NCBI RefSeq assembly: GCF_018398315.1
Contig: NZ_JAHBRW010000001.1
Span: 1,732,001-1,796,000, forward strand
From: Chelatococcus sp. YT9
GTDB taxonomy: Bacteria; Pseudomonadota; Alphaproteobacteria; Rhizobiales; Beijerinckiaceae
Length of the DNA stretch: 64,000 bases
Reading direction: 5' to 3'
The position numbers were made by a program, and so were the translations under genes. Positions within the stretch are counted from its first letter, which is position 1, and every line of letters starts with the position of its first letter. The notes under the pieces were generated by a model that searched no databases, was not told the DNA's origin, and saw nothing but the letters and a program-made list of their open reading frames with translations. This document shows positions 62,788 to 64,000 of this stretch, one piece after another.

Positions 62788-63720
62788 TTAGAACACCGGC
62801 GTCGGGAGCGGTCGGTTTTCGAAGAACGCGCTGACATTGGCAATGACGAGGTCGCAGGCGTCTTCCCACGTCTCGAACGTTCCCCCGCCGCGGTGCGGCA
62901 TCAGCACGACGTTCTTGGCCGCCACCAAGTCCGACGGGACTTTTGGCTCATGCTCGAAAACATCAAGGCCAGCCCCTCCGATCACACCACGCTTCAGGGC
63001 CTCGACGAGTGCGCTCTCATCGACGATGGAACCGCGTGCGATATTGACGATGATGCCTTTCGGCCCAAGCGCCTCCAGCACCGGCGCATCGACAAGATGA
63101 TGAGTTGCGGCGCCGCCCGGGCAGGCAACGACCAGGAAATCGGCTCGGCTGGCCAGCTCCCGGGCTGTTCCGCAATACTCGAAGTTCACGTCCGCGCGCG
63201 GGCGACGGTTATGATAAACGACCGGCATGTCAAAGCCCGCGGCGCGGCGCGCGATTGCAAGTCCGATCCGGCCGAGACCCAGAACGCCAAGCGTCCGTCC
63301 GTGCATGCGTGGCACGAGGGGGTAGTCCTCGGTCTCCCAGCTGCCTGACCGCACGAAGGCATCGCCGCTGGTGATGTGGCGTCCGACGGCCAGGAGCAGT
63401 GCGAACGCCATGTCCGCCACGCAACCGTCTGTAACATCCGGCGTGTTGGTCAGGCGGATGCCACGGTCACGCAAGGCTGCGGTATCAATCCGCTCGTAGC
63501 CGGCGCCTCCGTTAGCCACGAGACGCAGGCGAGGTAATGCGTCCAACAGGCTCGCGCTCAGGGCGCCGGTCGATGTCAGGGCTTCAATACGAGCGGCAAC
63601 GTCCCCATCGAGATCCGCAGGGTCTCCCGTGGTGAGCTGGTGCAGGGAGAAGTGGCCGGCGAGCCGATCAAGATACCAGTCCGGCCGGCTTCCGACGACG
63701 AGCAACTCCCGCTTTTGCAT
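62788..63720 (-). CDS. D-isomer-specific 2-hydroxyacid dehydrogenase (hydroxypyruvate-reductase-like)
   Basis: The 310-residue NAD(P)-dependent enzyme has GVLGLGRIGLAIARRAAG near residue 145, NIARGSIVDE for the catalytic Arg, GLDVFEHEPKVP for the Glu and LMPHRGGGT for the His. The His-Arg-Gly form at the last site is seen in glyoxylate/hydroxypyruvate-type reductases. GGAGG precedes the ATG. It is the first gene leftwards from the GntR promoter region and may finish degradation of the imported compound. Confidence 0.93.
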   Translation of the reverse strand: MQKRELLVVGSRPDWYLDRLAGHFSLHQLTTGDPADLDGDVAARIEALTSTGALSASLLDALPRLRLVANGGAGYERIDTAALRDRGIRLTNTPDVTDGCVADMAFALLLAVGRHITSGDAFVRSGSWETEDYPLVPRMHGRTLGVLGLGRIGLAIARRAAGFDMPVVYHNRRPRADVNFEYCGTARELASRADFLVVACPGGAATHHLVDAPVLEALGPKGIIVNIARGSIVDESALVEALKRGVIGGAGLDVFEHEPKVPSDLVAAKNVVLMPHRGGGTFETWEDACDLVIANVSAFFENRPLPTPVF

Positions 63721-63744
63721 ATCGATCCTCCAAGAACCTGTCTA

Positions 63745-63752
63745 ATCGTATA
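63745..63752. promoter_or_regulatory. single GntR half-site upstream of the dehydrogenase
   Basis: ATCGTATA at 63745-63752 repeats the left arm of the inverted repeat at 63844-63863. It lies 25 bp upstream of the dehydrogenase ATG in the divergent region, so one regulator could act on both genes. Confidence 0.4.
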
Positions 63753-63839
63753 CCGCCGCACGACAGGGTAGACGCACATTCTGGTAAAGGCGAGCCAGCC
63801 CGACGTTGAGGGTCAAGCCTATGACGATCGCTGTTGCGC

Positions 63840-63863
63840 TATAATCGTATAACAGTATACAAT
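63840..63863 (+). promoter_or_regulatory. TATAAT promoter element and GntR-type inverted repeat
   Basis: A perfect TATAAT (63840-63845) overlaps the 8-bp inverted repeat ATCGTATA-ACAG-TATACAAT (63844-63863, one mismatch). The repeat would cover the transcription start of the GntR gene, implying autoregulation. No good -35 is seen, which fits an activator- or repressor-dominated promoter. Confidence 0.55.
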
Positions 63864-63869
63864 CTGTGC

Positions 63870-64000
63870 ATGGTCAAGAGGCGCTTCGATCAATCAGCGG
63901 CTTTTTCTTTCCCGGCCCAACTCAGCGGAGAGCCCGCGGCGGCCGTCGACTGGGTGCCGCTGCGGCCGCGCACGCTTGTGGACATGGTGATCGAGGCTGT
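63870..64000 (+). CDS. GntR-family regulator, 5' part only (cut by window end)
   Basis: The 43 visible residues run from ATG 63870 and end in RPRTLVDMVIEAV, which looks like the start of a GntR winged helix. The window ends before the DNA-binding motif is complete. The inverted repeat directly upstream, and divergence from the dehydrogenase-Dpp operon, support a GntR-type repressor. The N-terminal 25 residues are not informative. Confidence 0.6.
   Translation, partial: MVKRRFDQSAAFSFPAQLSGEPAAAVDWVPLRPRTLVDMVIEA

Overview
The window is GC-rich DNA packed with metabolic and transport genes. It most likely comes from the chromosome or a large replicon of an alphaproteobacterium of the order Hyphomicrobiales (Bosea/Chelatococcus/Beijerinckiaceae-like). 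That placement is inference. It rests on the DUF982 and DUF4287 proteins, the REP-type palindromes, the livM-livG fusion, and the density of solute-binding-protein transport operons with FCD-GntR, TetR and Lrp regulators. I see no rRNA, tRNA, insertion sequence, prophage, CRISPR array or replication origin.

Layout. (1) 136-7199 (+): a carbamoylase-type M20 amidase, a signal-less DctP-like protein, a divergent arginase-fold protein, a NodB-fold deacetylase-like protein and a polar amino-acid ABC transporter. (2) 7510-10651: a secreted DUF1254/DUF1214 protein convergent with an ACS-type MFS symporter. (3) 11141-12233 (-): an autoregulated TetR plus AHSA1/SRPBCC operon with a clear operator and terminator. 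(4) 12478-26978: a divergent island. On the minus strand is a branched-chain-type ABC transporter (livK-livH-livMG-livF) ending in a cyclase-family hydrolase. On the plus strand are a TetR and a tightly coupled catabolic operon: amidohydrolase, FAH-fold hydrolase, acetoacetate-decarboxylase-like protein, cupin, a three-subunit molybdenum hydroxylase and CoxG. (5) 27203-35533 (+): DUF4287, then Gfo/Idh dehydrogenase, creatininase, cupin, D-2-hydroxyacid dehydrogenase, a TctCBA tripartite transporter, a GntR and a DUF982 protein. (6) 35645-45453 (-): a nine-gene spermidine/putrescine-type ABC operon with M28 peptidase-like, SDR, PanE-like, NIPSNAP and gamma-glutamyltransferase genes. A divergent Lrp gene, a second NIPSNAP and a PRISE-type reductase lie to its right. 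(7) 48092-58716 (-): an eleven-gene operon with an acyl-CoA-dehydrogenase-fold monooxygenase candidate, a second spermidine/putrescine-type ABC transporter, a flavin reductase, two M24 proteins, a GntR, a DUF1330 protein and an M20 peptidase. (8) 59239-63720 (-): a D-2-hydroxyacid dehydrogenase and a dipeptide-type ABC transporter without ATPases, divergent from a GntR gene cut by the window end.

The common plan is a set of self-contained uptake-plus-degradation modules. Each pairs one importer with a handful of hydrolases or oxidoreductases, and most have a local regulator. Several operators can be read directly: an 18-bp perfect palindrome between the -35 and -10 of the first TetR gene, GTAT/ATAC inverted repeats near three GntR-linked promoters, and three TGATRCGCA repeats spaced exactly 32 bp apart beside the Lrp gene. 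The substrates cannot be named from sequence. The chemistry suggested (amide, lactam and guanidino-like hydrolysis, molybdenum hydroxylation, flavin monooxygenation) points to nitrogen-containing heterocycles, opine- or peptide-like conjugates and amides. The molybdenum-hydroxylase island and the flavin-monooxygenase/M24 island are the best candidates for undescribed pathways.
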